In this document: in pieces, positions 1 through 11,289 of the stretch
Layout: every line of letters starts with the position of its first letter
How positions within the stretch are numbered: the stretch's first letter is position 1
NCBI RefSeq assembly: GCF_008831285.2
Contig: NC_045141.1
Location: 16,478,106 to 16,542,105 of the forward strand
DNA: 64,000 nucleotides
Direction: 5' to 3'
Source: Nymphaea colorata
Lineage: Eukaryota > Streptophyta > Magnoliopsida > Nymphaeales > Nymphaeaceae
Made by a program: the position numbers and the translations under genes
The notes under the pieces: model-generated
Seen by the model: the letters and a program-made list of their open reading frames with translations, nothing else
Told to the model about the DNA's origin: nothing
Databases searched by the model: none

Positions 1-245
1 GTTGATGAAAGAGCCCCACCACCGCTTCTTCCTTTGGCTTTCGTGGAGTCAAGCACCATCGCGAAAGCCTTTTGGGTGCAGACGGGCAGCCCCAGGCAGC
101 TGATCTGATTCTCAGCCTTCAATCCTCCAAAAGGACTGATGCCACCAATGTAGTTCACCCGGGTGCCCTTCCTCTTAGCAGAGCTGCTGCAAACCCTGCT
201 GCAAGTAAGCAGTGCCTGAGATGCCGTCGCAGAGGCGGTCGCCAT
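1..245 (-). CDS. petM: petM, cytochrome b6-f complex subunit 7 (5' part, cut by window edge)
   Basis: PetM is a small single-helix subunit of the thylakoid cytochrome b6f complex; it is nuclear-encoded and imported into the chloroplast. Reading the minus strand from the ATG at 243-245 gives 81 uninterrupted codons. The start MATASATASQALLTC is rich in Ala, Ser and Thr, as expected of a transit peptide. It is followed by the family hallmarks VNYIGGISPFGGLKAEN, LGLPVCTQKAFA and, at the window edge, GGGALSST. I know these blocks from plant PetM proteins, where the order is the same. The transmembrane helix that follows GGALSST lies beyond base 1, so the gene is partial only because the window ends. 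No intron is seen in the visible part. The identification rests on remembered family motifs and is strong. Confidence 0.92.
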   Translation of the reverse strand, partial: MATASATASQALLTCSRVCSSSAKRKGTRVNYIGGISPFGGLKAENQISCLGLPVCTQKAFAMVLDSTKAKGRSGGGALSS

Positions 246-3200
246 CTCTGCAATCCAATTAAAAGTAGTCAATCACTCACAAGCAACTGAAGGGCATAAC
301 CGAATCCAACACCCCTGACTTGCTTTTGAAAGTAGTAGAAATTGGAAACTAAAATGCGTAGAGAAAACATATAGGACGAACAAGTTCAGATGGGAAAGGA
401 AGATCAGTTCACCTTAGTAAGAACTGATGGGTGCCTTGCTTGCTTTCTGTGCTTCTTCCTGAATTTGCAGATTGAGAAGCGTAAGGGTGCTAAGTATGAG
501 AAGGAAGCCTGTGGATAAGACGAAGGTAGATGTGTGGTGGGCACAAGCCTTCTGATCCTCTCGTTGGAAATAACCTTTTCCTTTGCGGCCAATACAATCG
601 GTCTCCAAATTCTCCTCATAGATGACTGTATTCACTATATAGGCAACAAGCCTGAAGCTTGAGCCTCACATCTTCGTAATCTAACGGTCTAAATCTAGAG
701 CCTCCTTGTGGGACTCATTCCTAATGGCAGTACTATGAAGTACGTGAGATGAGATGAAGAGTACATCGCAGCATCAATCACATCGTCGGGTTGGACCTCT
801 TTAATATAAGGTGATCCATATCCGGATCCAATTAAGGGGTTGCTGGCTGGGCTAGGCAGATTCGGACCGACGAGCATTTGATTTTGCAAATTGGGTCTTG
901 AGGACTTGGATTCTTCAACTACCCAAGTTGGGCAACTCCCTCCTTAACCAGGCTGGTGTTGCCGATGCTACATCAGGTAATTTCGCATACCAATCTCCAT
1001 TTCATGTACTTGGATGGAAGATGAAGAGAACTGAACATATAATTAAGTTGTGAAACTCCTGTAGGTGGACTTCTGAAATGCTTAGTGCTGATAAGCTTTG
1101 GTCTAATGGTTGTTTCTTTTGCCAAATTTTCTTCATGCTTCAGCCAGAATTTTGTGGCTTATTGACTCGATCTATAACTAAGCCATGTTTGTAACAGGCT
1201 GAGTTTCTTTATCCCTTTTCTTTTCGGAAGACACTCGGTATAGTCTTGTGCAGGCATCCAATGTTTTCAGTATCTAACCATGTATCTCGTTGTAGATTAT
1301 CAGCACCTTAACATCCTCACTGCTTGTTCGTTGATGCTCAGTAATGTTCTTGAATCGTTGGTAGCAGAAGTTCTTTTTTTTTTTTAATCTTTTTTTTGGT
1401 TCACTCCATCTCCGTCTACCTGATTCTGGCAGTCGTCAAAATTTTGTGAAGTTTTGCCTACAATTGATTCCAGCTGATTGTAACTAGCGAGGACGCAGTA
1501 GACTGTCATTTGTTTTATATGAACATTTAAGAGAACTTGCCATACTATAAATTAATTATGACTGATGATTTGTGAATCATGATAGTAACTAAGTTTTAGC
1601 ATGAAAGCAACCTTTTTGCTTTAACTGGGTTTGCATTGTGAAATTTATGGAGATTATGTTATACCCTACTTCCAGATCCATGAATTTTGAAGCACAAGTA
1701 TAATGTTAAAACCATATCTCTCAAATCGACGTGTCGTTCCCATCCTTGTTAAATAAAAAATATGGTTGTACTTTTCGATTTGAGAATGTTTAATGCAATC
1801 TGACTTTTGTGATGTTATCTTTTGCGGATTCATTTTTAATTGAAAAAGTCCGGAAATGGCTTCTTCCCAATTCAAACATAACTTCAGTTTTGAATCAATT
1901 CGGCTGATTACTTGAAATTTTTAGAAATTGATTTCAATAACGACTGATTTTAATGACATTGAGTAGAAAGTAGTCTGGCTTCACCTGTCGATGGCCTGAT
2001 AGAAATTGGTACCGAAGATTGAGAATTTTAATGCAGTCTGCCTGAGAATTTTTCAAAAAAAGAAGATTGAGAATTTCAACAACCCTTTTCTCGCACACCA
2101 ACTTTTAATTGATGGTGGTGGTGCTTTCCTCCATTCCTTCGCAGTCCTACACCCTCTGGAGACGATACCGAGGAAAGCATGGTGAACCGCACAGAGCTCC
2201 TAGCTTTCCTTCATCCGGCAAATGTCGATAACGAACAAGATAAATGATGACGATGAGGAATCAAAAGCCCAGACCTGAAAAAGCCAATCCTTAGCATACA
2301 TTATGGCCGCCTACTAGACTGCATGCAGTGAGCCATCTCTATGGCATTTATAAACCCTTGCTTATGAAAGCCATCTCTATGGATGCTGTCAAGTGTCAAC
2401 AATGCCTGGAAGTTGCGTCAAGAGCACTTTCTTTCCGGGTAATGGAAGGGGAAACAGATGAAGCCAATTTTGGACTGGCCGGAGTTAGGAACTTAGGTCT
2501 ACCATGGGGACTGTGTACCTGCAAGGAAATGTTCAATTCAACCTGCTTCTGGTTTGTAAGGTCTGTGATGGTCAAGTTGGTGCTGCTGGACTCATCAGGG
2601 ATGATACTGGCAGATTTTCCTACGGCATCAGAAAACCTTCTCTATGACGGTAAGAAAAGGCAATTGTAGTGGGGCAATAAGCTGTGAAACAGGTGGTCTA
2701 CGCCTCCATTCCAACACTTTTCCGTATTGTACCAAGGATACATATAGGACGAAATCGTGAAATTTGGTCTCTAGTCATCATCTTATTATCCAAAATTAAC
2801 ATGAACCACGGAAATGCCTTCGCAATGTTTTCGATGAAACAGAAAAAATTGATTTGACCTGCTATTTCCGGCGCCCCTTTGCAAAAGCTCAGCTGAAAAT
2901 CCATTCGGTCGGCACTGTTCCTTTAAGACCTGGGAAGGATCGATTAGCTGCGAAGTTTTATGATCGGAGAAAGGGAATTTCAGATTGCGAGGTGGTGGCG
3001 TACGAAGCAATGTTGGCCGACGCCTGCCATAAAGGCCGATCGCGTGGCTGCCCATCTCTGCCTCGCTTCTGTTCCTCTCGGCCTCCGACCTGATTCTGAT
3101 TGGCACGCGATCGTGGCGCAGAGTCCTGCGAATCCGTGACAGTCCCCTGTCATGACTCATGATTGGCCTCCAACCTGATTCACGATCCGCATCCTCTGGC

Positions 3201-5087
3201 GCAGAGAGAGAGAGAGAGGGACAGGAGGAATATTTTTCCACAGACACCCGCCAGATCTCTGCATCATTTCCATTTTCACCGTCTGACTGATGCGTGCTGA
3301 TTCCTGTGCAACACCTTCCATTCCAGGCAAATGTCCATTACTCAATCGGAAAGGAGGCCTTGCTCCTTAGAAATCATAAAAAAAAAAGAATTCCAAGTTA
3401 TATCTTTTAATTTATATTAATAAAAATAAGATTTAGGCTCTCAATTTAAATAAAGGGAGGAAACTGCCATATCAAACTTTGGCTTGGGTTGGCTCAGCTG
3501 TGATTGGCGTCGGGTTCGAGCCAAGAGGGATAGAGTCTCATCGTTAGAATAACAAAAACATGAATGTCTTACAAGTGAATATTAATAAGTGAATTTGTTA
3601 ATCTTACCATGATCCCTATTATTTAAACCAAGCACCGTAATAACAAGTAGCAGCTGTTTAAGGCTTTAAACCAATGAAAACATGTATAAATTCAAGATTC
3701 TCTCGCTCTCTACAGGTCTCTTTATCTTGGTGCAACACCAAGTCCCGATAAAAGAAGAAAACAGAAATAAACCTGAAAAGAATCCTTTATTTTGGTTTCT
3801 TTTTTACAGAATCCGAGTTGCTATGTATTAAACTTCGGACACGAACTCGATTACATCCCAACTGCGAGGATGTATCTGTTTGTGTCCAGCCGGAGGACGT
3901 GCTCTGTACCTGCGATTAGAAAGCGTAGGTCTGCATGTGGGGAGTCTGTGTATGAAGAGACTTGAAAGGGGAAAGAAGTGAAGTGATAAGAAAGGAAAGA
4001 GGCGCTCATCGTCTGCATTGCTTCCTAGAAGAACAAGTTTACGGGTCACGCGAAGCGCGTCTTTGGCATATTCCTTGCGATTCTCATGTATTGACAGTCG
4101 ACGGAACAGCAAAGTGGAGGGACCTTGTGTCCTGGTGTGTGAGGTAGGGCCTCCCGCCGACTTCCTTTTCTCCGCCATGTTTACTTCACCCTTCTCCTCC
4201 TCCTCCTTCTGAACTTCATCTTTTTCTGTATTATTTGCTTCAACTTCTTCTGAGCTTCATGTTTTTCTTTGTTATTTGCTTCAAACTGTTTTAGAGGATT
4301 GCCCAAGTCCTAAAAAACTGCATCTATCTACGCATATACGTGTCTTTGCATGTGTATGTGTTTTCCCGTATAGCCAGAGACTGGTTTCTTAATTTTATTA
4401 TGTAGAAGTTTATGAAAGCATGGTGTCGATTCATGATGACGTTTGGAAGACTGGTAGTTTGTAGTGACATCTTCCGTGTTGTGTAACAAGCAAGACAAGC
4501 ACAAGGCTGAGTTATGACAAGTTCTGTGCTATATTATGCATTGAACTGAAATGGAGTGGAAACAGGGCAATAACAGCGTTTAACTTGGTTAGTTGCAGAG
4601 AGCCTTCTAGCCTTCATTTGTTAACCTGTTGACAGCTGTAATTGTTGAGCTGTAAGAATAGTGTAGAAGAAATTGCAGGGCGTTCTTTTTAACAGGCAAC
4701 ATGAAGTGCATCGCCTTTACATGGAAACCATATCTGAGGCCAGTAGTAACAATAATATTGTCAGAGGCTGGTGGGCTCTTATAATTTAGTTTATTTATAT
4801 GTTAATGACTCCATACAATTTACTTTATTAATATTGGTGGCCCTCAAATCTGACTTTCTTTTAAGGATCTGAAATTGGACAGATGAAAATTGTTGGATAA
4901 TAGTTTTTCTTTTAAAAAAAATTCCTCGTACGAGAGACTGTACCGTGGGAGGTTATTTGAGGGGTCGCACCAGCGGTGGCTGTACTCGATGCTTCTCTTC
5001 TATTTTTGAAGGAACTTTTCTGTTCTGCTAAAGGACACGGTCCACCATTTTCAAGGAGTTCCTTGGCGGGCAGCCTAACGAGTGTGC
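246..5087. other. Gene-poor interval between petM and REM-A
   Basis: The first few hundred bases are the petM upstream region. The rest is AT-rich with short open frames only. A minus-strand frame with a true ATG at 4178 (116 codons, start MAEKRKSAGG) overlaps two possible splice acceptors near 3900, but I recognise nothing in it. Around 3055-3210 there is a loosely repeated block (two copies of a CTGATTC...GCAGAG unit). I see no tRNA, no retrotransposon landmark and no B3 exon. Confidence 0.6.
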
Positions 5088-7189
5088 ATGAGAAGGTGCT
5101 GCATGGATTGCAGGAAAGAGGTAGGCAACTCTTCCCAGAGCAATGGCCGGGACAGTCGACCGTGCTTCTTCACATTGCTTATAGGCGATTTCACAAAGAA
5201 GTTGGTAAGTCAGCTTTTCTCCCGGTTTCTGTGTATGCTACGTAGCAACGCGCGAATTAGATGTTGGTCGCAGCTTTGAGTTTTATTAGAAATTGCAGCT
5301 TTATCTCATTGTTGTTAAGTGAAAGAATTGTAACCTTCATCTTCTCATGCAGTGGATTCCACCATGTTTTGCGGACTATCTCATAACAGGCAGGGCCATC
5401 TTAAGGGGTCCTGGTGGTGATGTTTGGAATGTTTTGTTGAAGAGGAAGGGTTGCAGATTCTTCTTTGGAAAGGGTTGGAAAAGATTTGCCAGACAACATC
5501 GACTAAATACAGCGGATTTTTTGATGTTCACATATGATGATGCTTTGGAATTTAATGTGCTAATATTTGACAGCAGTGGGTGTGAGAGAGAGGACGCATT
5601 TTTGTTAGAAACAGGGCAAATGCGGATAAAAATGAAGAACAGAACAAGCGGCAGAATGCAGGGAAAAGTATATCCAATGAGGCTTATGTTGATTCCATCT
5701 CAATGGGAAGAGGGGAAACCAGTAGCCATCAGAAGCAAGGAAAACTAAGCGGATACTCATCGGAGGTCATCCCGAAGCCAGACGAAGCAGCTTTGCAGGG
5801 TAGAGACAATTACATTAATCCCTTGTGTGAACAATCCGAAAGGTATTCATTGGTTTCTAAGCTAAAAGTCTTGTGTGGATATTCTCCGAAAATGATGGCA
5901 TGTGTGGACTTTTGCAGATCAGATTGCAGGAAGCATCCCGTTTATAGATCCCAAAGGTGGAAAGAAAATGAGAAAGTTGCAAAAGTTGGTTGCAGATATG
6001 CATCTGGCGGTATGAAATTTCTTTGCTCAATCACGTTAAAATAACACCTACTAGAGGATGAATAACAAAATCAGGAATTATATGATCAGTTTTCGTGCCA
6101 TAGAGTGTTAGTCAAGTAAAGACGATACGTGTACTGCTGAAGTCAAACTATAAATAAAAGACTTTCTCCCATCTACAAAGATGTAGGACTCATATTTAAT
6201 CTAATCACCTTTTCATCAAGTTGGTAGTTTCATGAGCAGGCAACTAAGTCATCAGTCCTTGAGAAAATTTCCCTTCAGAAGTCGAGCTTTTAATCTTGAA
6301 TTGAACAACGCATGGAATTCTTCATTTGGGTTCCTGTGAATGCAAATATATGCAGAAAGCATACACCTATATAACCATATCAACCATGGGTCAATACTTT
6401 TCCATAATGGGGATTTTAACTATTTGTCTTTTGTTCACTGAGTTTTTCTAAGGATAACAAGCTATGATATATGAAAGCAGGTCCCTTTAGTCAAGCTCCT
6501 GTAACGCCACAATCCATCTACTATTTGATTCTCAGATTTTCTTTCTGGTCCGTTGGTGATTGGCTTATCTATATATCCTTGACCGTGTTTTTTATGAGTC
6601 CAGTGTCCACATCTCAGAACTTAGAATTAGTTTATGGGGATTCAAATCATTATAAAAATTATTTTAGGATTTGTTTCCATTCTGATGCAGCTGAAGTTGG
6701 TCGGCAGAACCAAACGGGCACCTCCTCCCTGTCAATTATAAGGCCACCTGCAACTATGGAAGAGAAATCAAGAACTCTGATAATGGCTAGTTCCTTCCAC
6801 TCTCGGCATCCCTTCTTTATTTCTCCCATGCGCCGATCAAGTGTTTCCGACCCATTTAAGCTGGTAACATCTTTGCTTCTCTTCCTGTCTCCACCATGAA
6901 AGATTTTTACCTTGATGTTCCTGCTTTTGTGCACTTGCAGCATATACCAGCCAAGTTTGCTAAAGCGCATCTCGTTATGAAGAACACGAAAGGCATCCTT
7001 CGAAATGCAATGTCCGGAGAATGGCCAGTTTCCTGCTACTATGACGAGAAACGAGGACATATGTTGTCTGCGGGCTGGCCAGGTTTTGTTCGTGCACATT
7101 CTCTGGTGGAAGGTGATGCTTGTGTTTTCGAGCTTCTTGAAGAAGAAGGTTTGGTTCTGAATGTCATCATATACAGAATGGCAGGATGA
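5088..7189 (+). CDS. REM-A: two-domain B3 (REM-like) DNA-binding protein, multi-exon
   Basis: B3/REM proteins are plant nuclear DNA-binding proteins. Exon 1 is 5088-5204 (ATG at 5088; the frame is open upstream only from a GTG). It ends in phase 0 with CFFTLLIGDFTKKL and donor GTAAGT. Exon 2 starts at 5353 (WIPPCFADYL) and carries the rest of B3 domain 1: FFFGKGWKRFARQH, ADFLMFTYDD and FNVLIFDSSGCE. A later exon, 6691-6863, starts in phase 1 and ends with HPFFISPMRRSSVSDPFKL in phase 0. The last exon, 6941-7189, gives domain 2: HIPAKFAKAHL, LSAGWPGFVRAHSL, GDACVFELLEEEG. The middle is unresolved. A third exon near 5801-6014 fits by phase (donor near 5668, acceptor ending at 5800, donor near 6015) but is a guess. 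REM-B follows 1.3 kb downstream on the same strand. Confidence 0.85.
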
Positions 7190-8538
7190 AACTATGCTCG
7201 TGTAGAGGAGAATGCTAAATGGCTTAGATTTCTGTTATGCTTCGCACATTTGTTTTGACATTGATCAGACTGCAAATTCAGATTGTGTCTGCTATGCTGG
7301 AAACGTAAAATCTTGCTGCTTTCTCATGCATCATTACTATAATTAAAGTATCTGTTATGCTGGAAACGTAAAACCTTGCTGCTTTTTCAAAACATTTTGG
7401 AAAATTTTACGAAAATGAGCTCAACATGTAGCCTACTTTATATTTGCAGGACTAGTCTTTGGCAAACTATATTTAGGTGCCTACATTATAATTTAATTTT
7501 CAAAGGACTGCTCGCACTGACCACCACCCAGTTAACCATAGTAAGTGAAACCCGCCCAATAATCTTTCCAAGGTAATCTTCTCAACAATTTATGAATTAT
7601 CAACCACATAACACTTAAAGGACCATCAATCAAGCTGGTTGAATAACTAATTATAAATTTATATAATCATTATGTTTAATTAATTCCGTGTTCCAAAAAA
7701 CTAGTACATAAACTGCCTATCAAACATTAACAATTTTCAATAAGGTTGATCGCATAGCTAATTATTAGTCCACATGAGTTCGATCGATTTATATATTTGA
7801 AAAAGCTTATACATATGCTGCTATCAAAATAGTGCTTATAAGAAAGGTGAATGATGAAAATAGTTAAGCCATCATTGCTGGTGAGCATTCACGTCGCTCG
7901 CTTAATGATGGGACAGAATTTTAAGTAACTTGTGTCGAGTTCATTAAAATTTCATGAAGAAATTCAATACAGACATATATTAACACCTCAATACCTTTGG
8001 CCAAGATCTAGCGTCCAAATTTTTAAAAATGAGCTTTAATTGTAAAACATGTCCATAAAACTTTGGAAAGAACTTAACAAGGATGAATATGGCAAAATTA
8101 ATCAAAGAGGGAGAGGAAGGGAGGGAGGGAGGGAGATACTTATGGTTTGTCGCTTCAGTCCAACTAACCAAGGATAACCCGCCAAAACAGAACGCTGAAT
8201 TACAGAGGCCAAAGGCAAGATCCTCCCTCTTACGGCTGTCTGGCAGGAGAAGTGATGTAGAAGACAACCGTCCCTTAAACCATGATGATGATGAGAAGAA
8301 TCGCTTCCTTCTTTCCGTTTCTCTAGCAAGTGTCTCCCGTCCGCCTTCTCTACCATGCCATAATTACCACGAGCTTCTTTCTATTAATGGTTTCATTTAT
8401 TAGTACAATCTCCCCTCTCACTCTCTCTCAGCCTTCGACCTTCGCTATTTATTACTTCTTTGATGTGAGAGGCAGACCCTTCTGCTTTCTCTTTTTGTTT
8501 CGTGGTGAATTGCCTTGGAGAGGATTCAGGGTAGAGAA
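7190..8538. other. Intergenic, REM-A to REM-B
   Basis: No gene is visible. A 30-base direct repeat (core CTGGAAACGTAAAA.CTTGCTGCTTT) occurs twice between about 7295 and 7386, in the 3' flank of REM-A. The last 300 bases, with CT-rich and pyrimidine-rich runs, are the likely promoter and 5' UTR of REM-B. Confidence 0.5.
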
Positions 8539-11289
8539 ATGGTGGAAACTTGTGAATGTGATGGCTGCGTGCGGAGGAAGAGGCCTCACTTCTTCAAAGT
8601 CCTTTTAGAGACCTCCCGGGCGCAACTGGTACCATCCAGTTTTTCTTTTTTTCGCCATTTGGTTTTCCGGGAATGTCACATAAAAATCGCCAAAACAACA
8701 ATTTCCGGCACACCATGCCGGGGTTTCTCCTTCTTCTTCTTCTTCTTCTTCTTCTTCTTCTTCTTCTTCTTCTTTTGCTTCTTCTTCTTTTTCCTTTCGT
8801 CAAATAAGAAGTTTGATAGCTTCTTTCGTTGCTTCTCATCTCAAACGTTTCATGCAAGGAAGAATGTCGCTTTCATTTTTGAACATGGTTTGCCAGGAAC
8901 CAACTTTTGCGTCCAACTTTTGGTGTGTTCCTTTTTTTTTTCTTTCATCCCCTGTTCATCACATTGAATTTGTAATTCAGAAACGAAAACATTGTGGATT
9001 TTTCTTACAGCTAATATTTTCTGCGCATGCTTTTGTTAAGCGTTGGATGTGCATATTCTCTTACTCGTCTCCCTGAATGATGAAGTGAAACCTTAATTAC
9101 CTCAATGACACAGTGCATGTGAAACTTTTCTTTGGTTTAAATTCACAGAAAAAATTGGGCAGGAAAAGACTGCTATCGCGATTGGACAAAATGAGTTGTT
9201 TGCGTAATTTGAACTGTACCATCGATCGCTTACCGACTTGGCTGTCGGATCCTCCAACTCTGTTTATTTACCAAATTTTAATATTGCTTTCCGACCTTTG
9301 TTTTGCTCCTAGGTGACGTTTTGGTGAAGTTTCTCACAGATGTTTGTTGCACTGTCATGCCCTGCGTTTCATGCAAACTTCATGTTTTTAAATTTTAAAC
9401 CCCCTGTAACTTCGTGATATTTTTATTAAGATCTAGTTCTCTCATTTACTCGAGTCCTTAAAGTAGTTTGTCTAGTTCTCATTTACTCGAATCTTAATGT
9501 ATTTTGTGAGAAAATTGTTCTTTCTTGGACTGGTCATGAACATTTTGGTACATGTTACGCTCGTAGTCACAGAAACTTGCTTCCCTTTTATGAAATCCGT
9601 CTCTGCAGCTGATTTGGTTACTTTATGTTCATTCCCAGAATTCTATCCTGATGTAATATTTTTGAAAACGTTTTCGCTATTCCTCTTGTTGCAGTATGGT
9701 TTAATTTAAGGTTCAAAACTAATCTTTATCTTTCAGCGGCTCCCCCCAGCATTTGCCCATCATATTGGGAAGGTGTCATCACCTGTCATACTTGAAACTA
9801 TGGCTATTAAAAGCTGGCCAGTTGAGTTAACCAATGATAGCAGTGGTTTGGTATTTAAGAATGGCTGGGAAGACTTTTATAAACATCATAGTTTGGAGAC
9901 AGGTGATTTTCTGATATTCAGATACAACGGGAACATGCACTTTAGCGTTCGTATATATGGTAGAAGTTATTGTGAGGATAGTTATATTCTTACGGATGAA
10001 CATCAGGGAGGTATGAACCATTTGGACATGCCAGTTCACCTGCCAAGTCTCAGGCCACAAGGCGGTGATGATGAAGATGATTGTGTTGGTATGAGTTATT
10101 TATCTCTATTATTCAAATTTATTCAGCTTCGGGATCTTATGAGAAACTTCTGTTCTGAAATATTTGTTTCATGAAAAGCATACTGATTGCAGTATGTGTG
10201 CTTATTCTGTCTCATTCACTTTCATTCATGCCAAATTTACTTTTTCCAGAGCTGTGCAGCACGTGCCGTGGAAGTGGCATTGCGCGCGCAAGTGGTAAAA
10301 TTGTGAAGAAGCCAGACTCCAAGGCCTCGGTTGATCGTAAAAAATTTTTGCCAGGATATCCTTCTTTCAAAATCGTTCTTAAGCGGGAAGGCGAACACGT
10401 TCAAAGGAATGTGGTATGTGTTCTTTCACTGATAATCATTGAATTAATATGTTATGGCATGTAAGCATTGAGTTTGATGAACATGGCATACACATATGTT
10501 CATGCAGCTAATCATAGAATGGTGGCTTAGTTTTGTTTTGAGTGATGTTCCTGCAGCCTATCTAAATCAGCAATATGAATTCGTAGCTTGTCCTTTATGG
10601 TAGTGGTTCATGTACATCAGTACATGTACACATTTTGGATGCTTCTAGTATTTTGCATAAAACTCGTGCTATTTGTTGCACAGAAAGTGCAAGTTCTTTG
10701 AATGATTAGGATAAACCAGAAGAATCTCCTGCAGTTATGAAGACAATTTCAGTTGTACACTCAATTGATAATGTATATGCACACATTTCGGATGCTTCTA
10801 GTATTTTGTATGAAGCTCTTACTATTTGTTCCACAAAAAACTGAATTCTTTGGATTATTAAGTATGCATTATGTAAACCAGCGGAATCTCCTGTAGCAAT
10901 GAAGACAAATTCCTGTTTACGTTGTACAGTCAATTGATAATACGCTAGGGCTTCTTTCAGTAATGCTTACGTGTCCTCTACAGTATGTTCCAACTTCATT
11001 CGCAAGGAAATACATGGTCGGAGAACTGGAACCCAAACCCACTGAAAAGCGACCGGGACGTCGGGCAGTTAAAGTAACCCTTTGTAATCAAAGTGATCCG
11101 AGTGTTGAAGTTTGCAATGCTCGACTGGTTGCAAGAACAACCAAATACAAGGTGGAAGATTATAGGATCTCTGGTGGTTGGCCAAAATTTTGCAAGAAGA
11201 GCAGGCTAAGATGTGGAGACACATGCACTTTCGAACTCACTGGTGAAAGATCAGGCTTTAATGTTTATGTTCATCGGGGCAGACGCTAA
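8539..11289 (+). CDS. REM-B: two-domain B3 (REM-like) protein, complete 4-exon model
   Basis: Four exons join with matching phases: 8539-8628 (phase 0 out), 9737-10088 (phase 1 out), 10250-10413 (phase 0 out) and 10984-11289, giving 303 residues. Exon 1 encodes CECDGC then KRPHFFKVLLETSRAQL. Domain 1 (about residues 16-114) continues RLPPAFAHHI, VFKNGWEDFYKHHSL, GDFLIFRYNGNMHFSVRIYG. The linker exon carries a second Cys pair (LCSTCRG) and ends with YPSFKIVLKREGEHVQRNV, the first strand of domain 2. The last exon gives YVPTSFARKYM, ISGGWPKFCKKSRL, CGDTCTFELTGERSGFNVYVH. The donor of exon 1 (CTG|GTACCA) is weak, but the phase and the family pattern support it. It is probably a nuclear DNA-binding protein; no target can be read from the sequence. 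Confidence 0.9.
8729..8774 (+). repeat. (TTC)n microsatellite in REM-B intron 1
   Basis: About 15 uninterrupted TTC units lie just after the first REM-B exon, followed by more imperfect CTT/TTT sequence to about 8800. The open frames crossing it (poly-Phe on plus, poly-Arg/Lys on minus) are artefacts of the repeat. Confidence 0.95.
10625..10941 (+). repeat. Diverged tandem duplication in REM-B intron 3
   Basis: Two copies of a roughly 155-base unit lie side by side (about 10625-10777 and 10778-10941). Shared blocks in the same order are CACATTT.GGATGCTTCTAG, TATTTGTT.CACA, AAACCAG.GGAATCTCCTG, ATGAAGACAA and TCAATTGATAAT. The duplication is intronic and leaves the splice sites intact. Confidence 0.85.

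Noticed and set aside
2328-2669. 113-codon plus-strand frame with several Cys residues
   Set aside because: Starts at a GTG, no domain and no splice context. Probably chance.
3828-4178. 116-codon frame on minus with a true ATG (MAEKRKSAGG)
   Set aside because: No recognised domain, and the later part crosses splice-acceptor-like sequence. It may be a real first exon, but I cannot support it.
8515-8967. Poly-Phe open frame on plus and poly-Arg/Lys frame on minus
   Set aside because: Produced by the (TTC)n run in REM-B intron 1. Only the short part 8539-8628 is real coding sequence.
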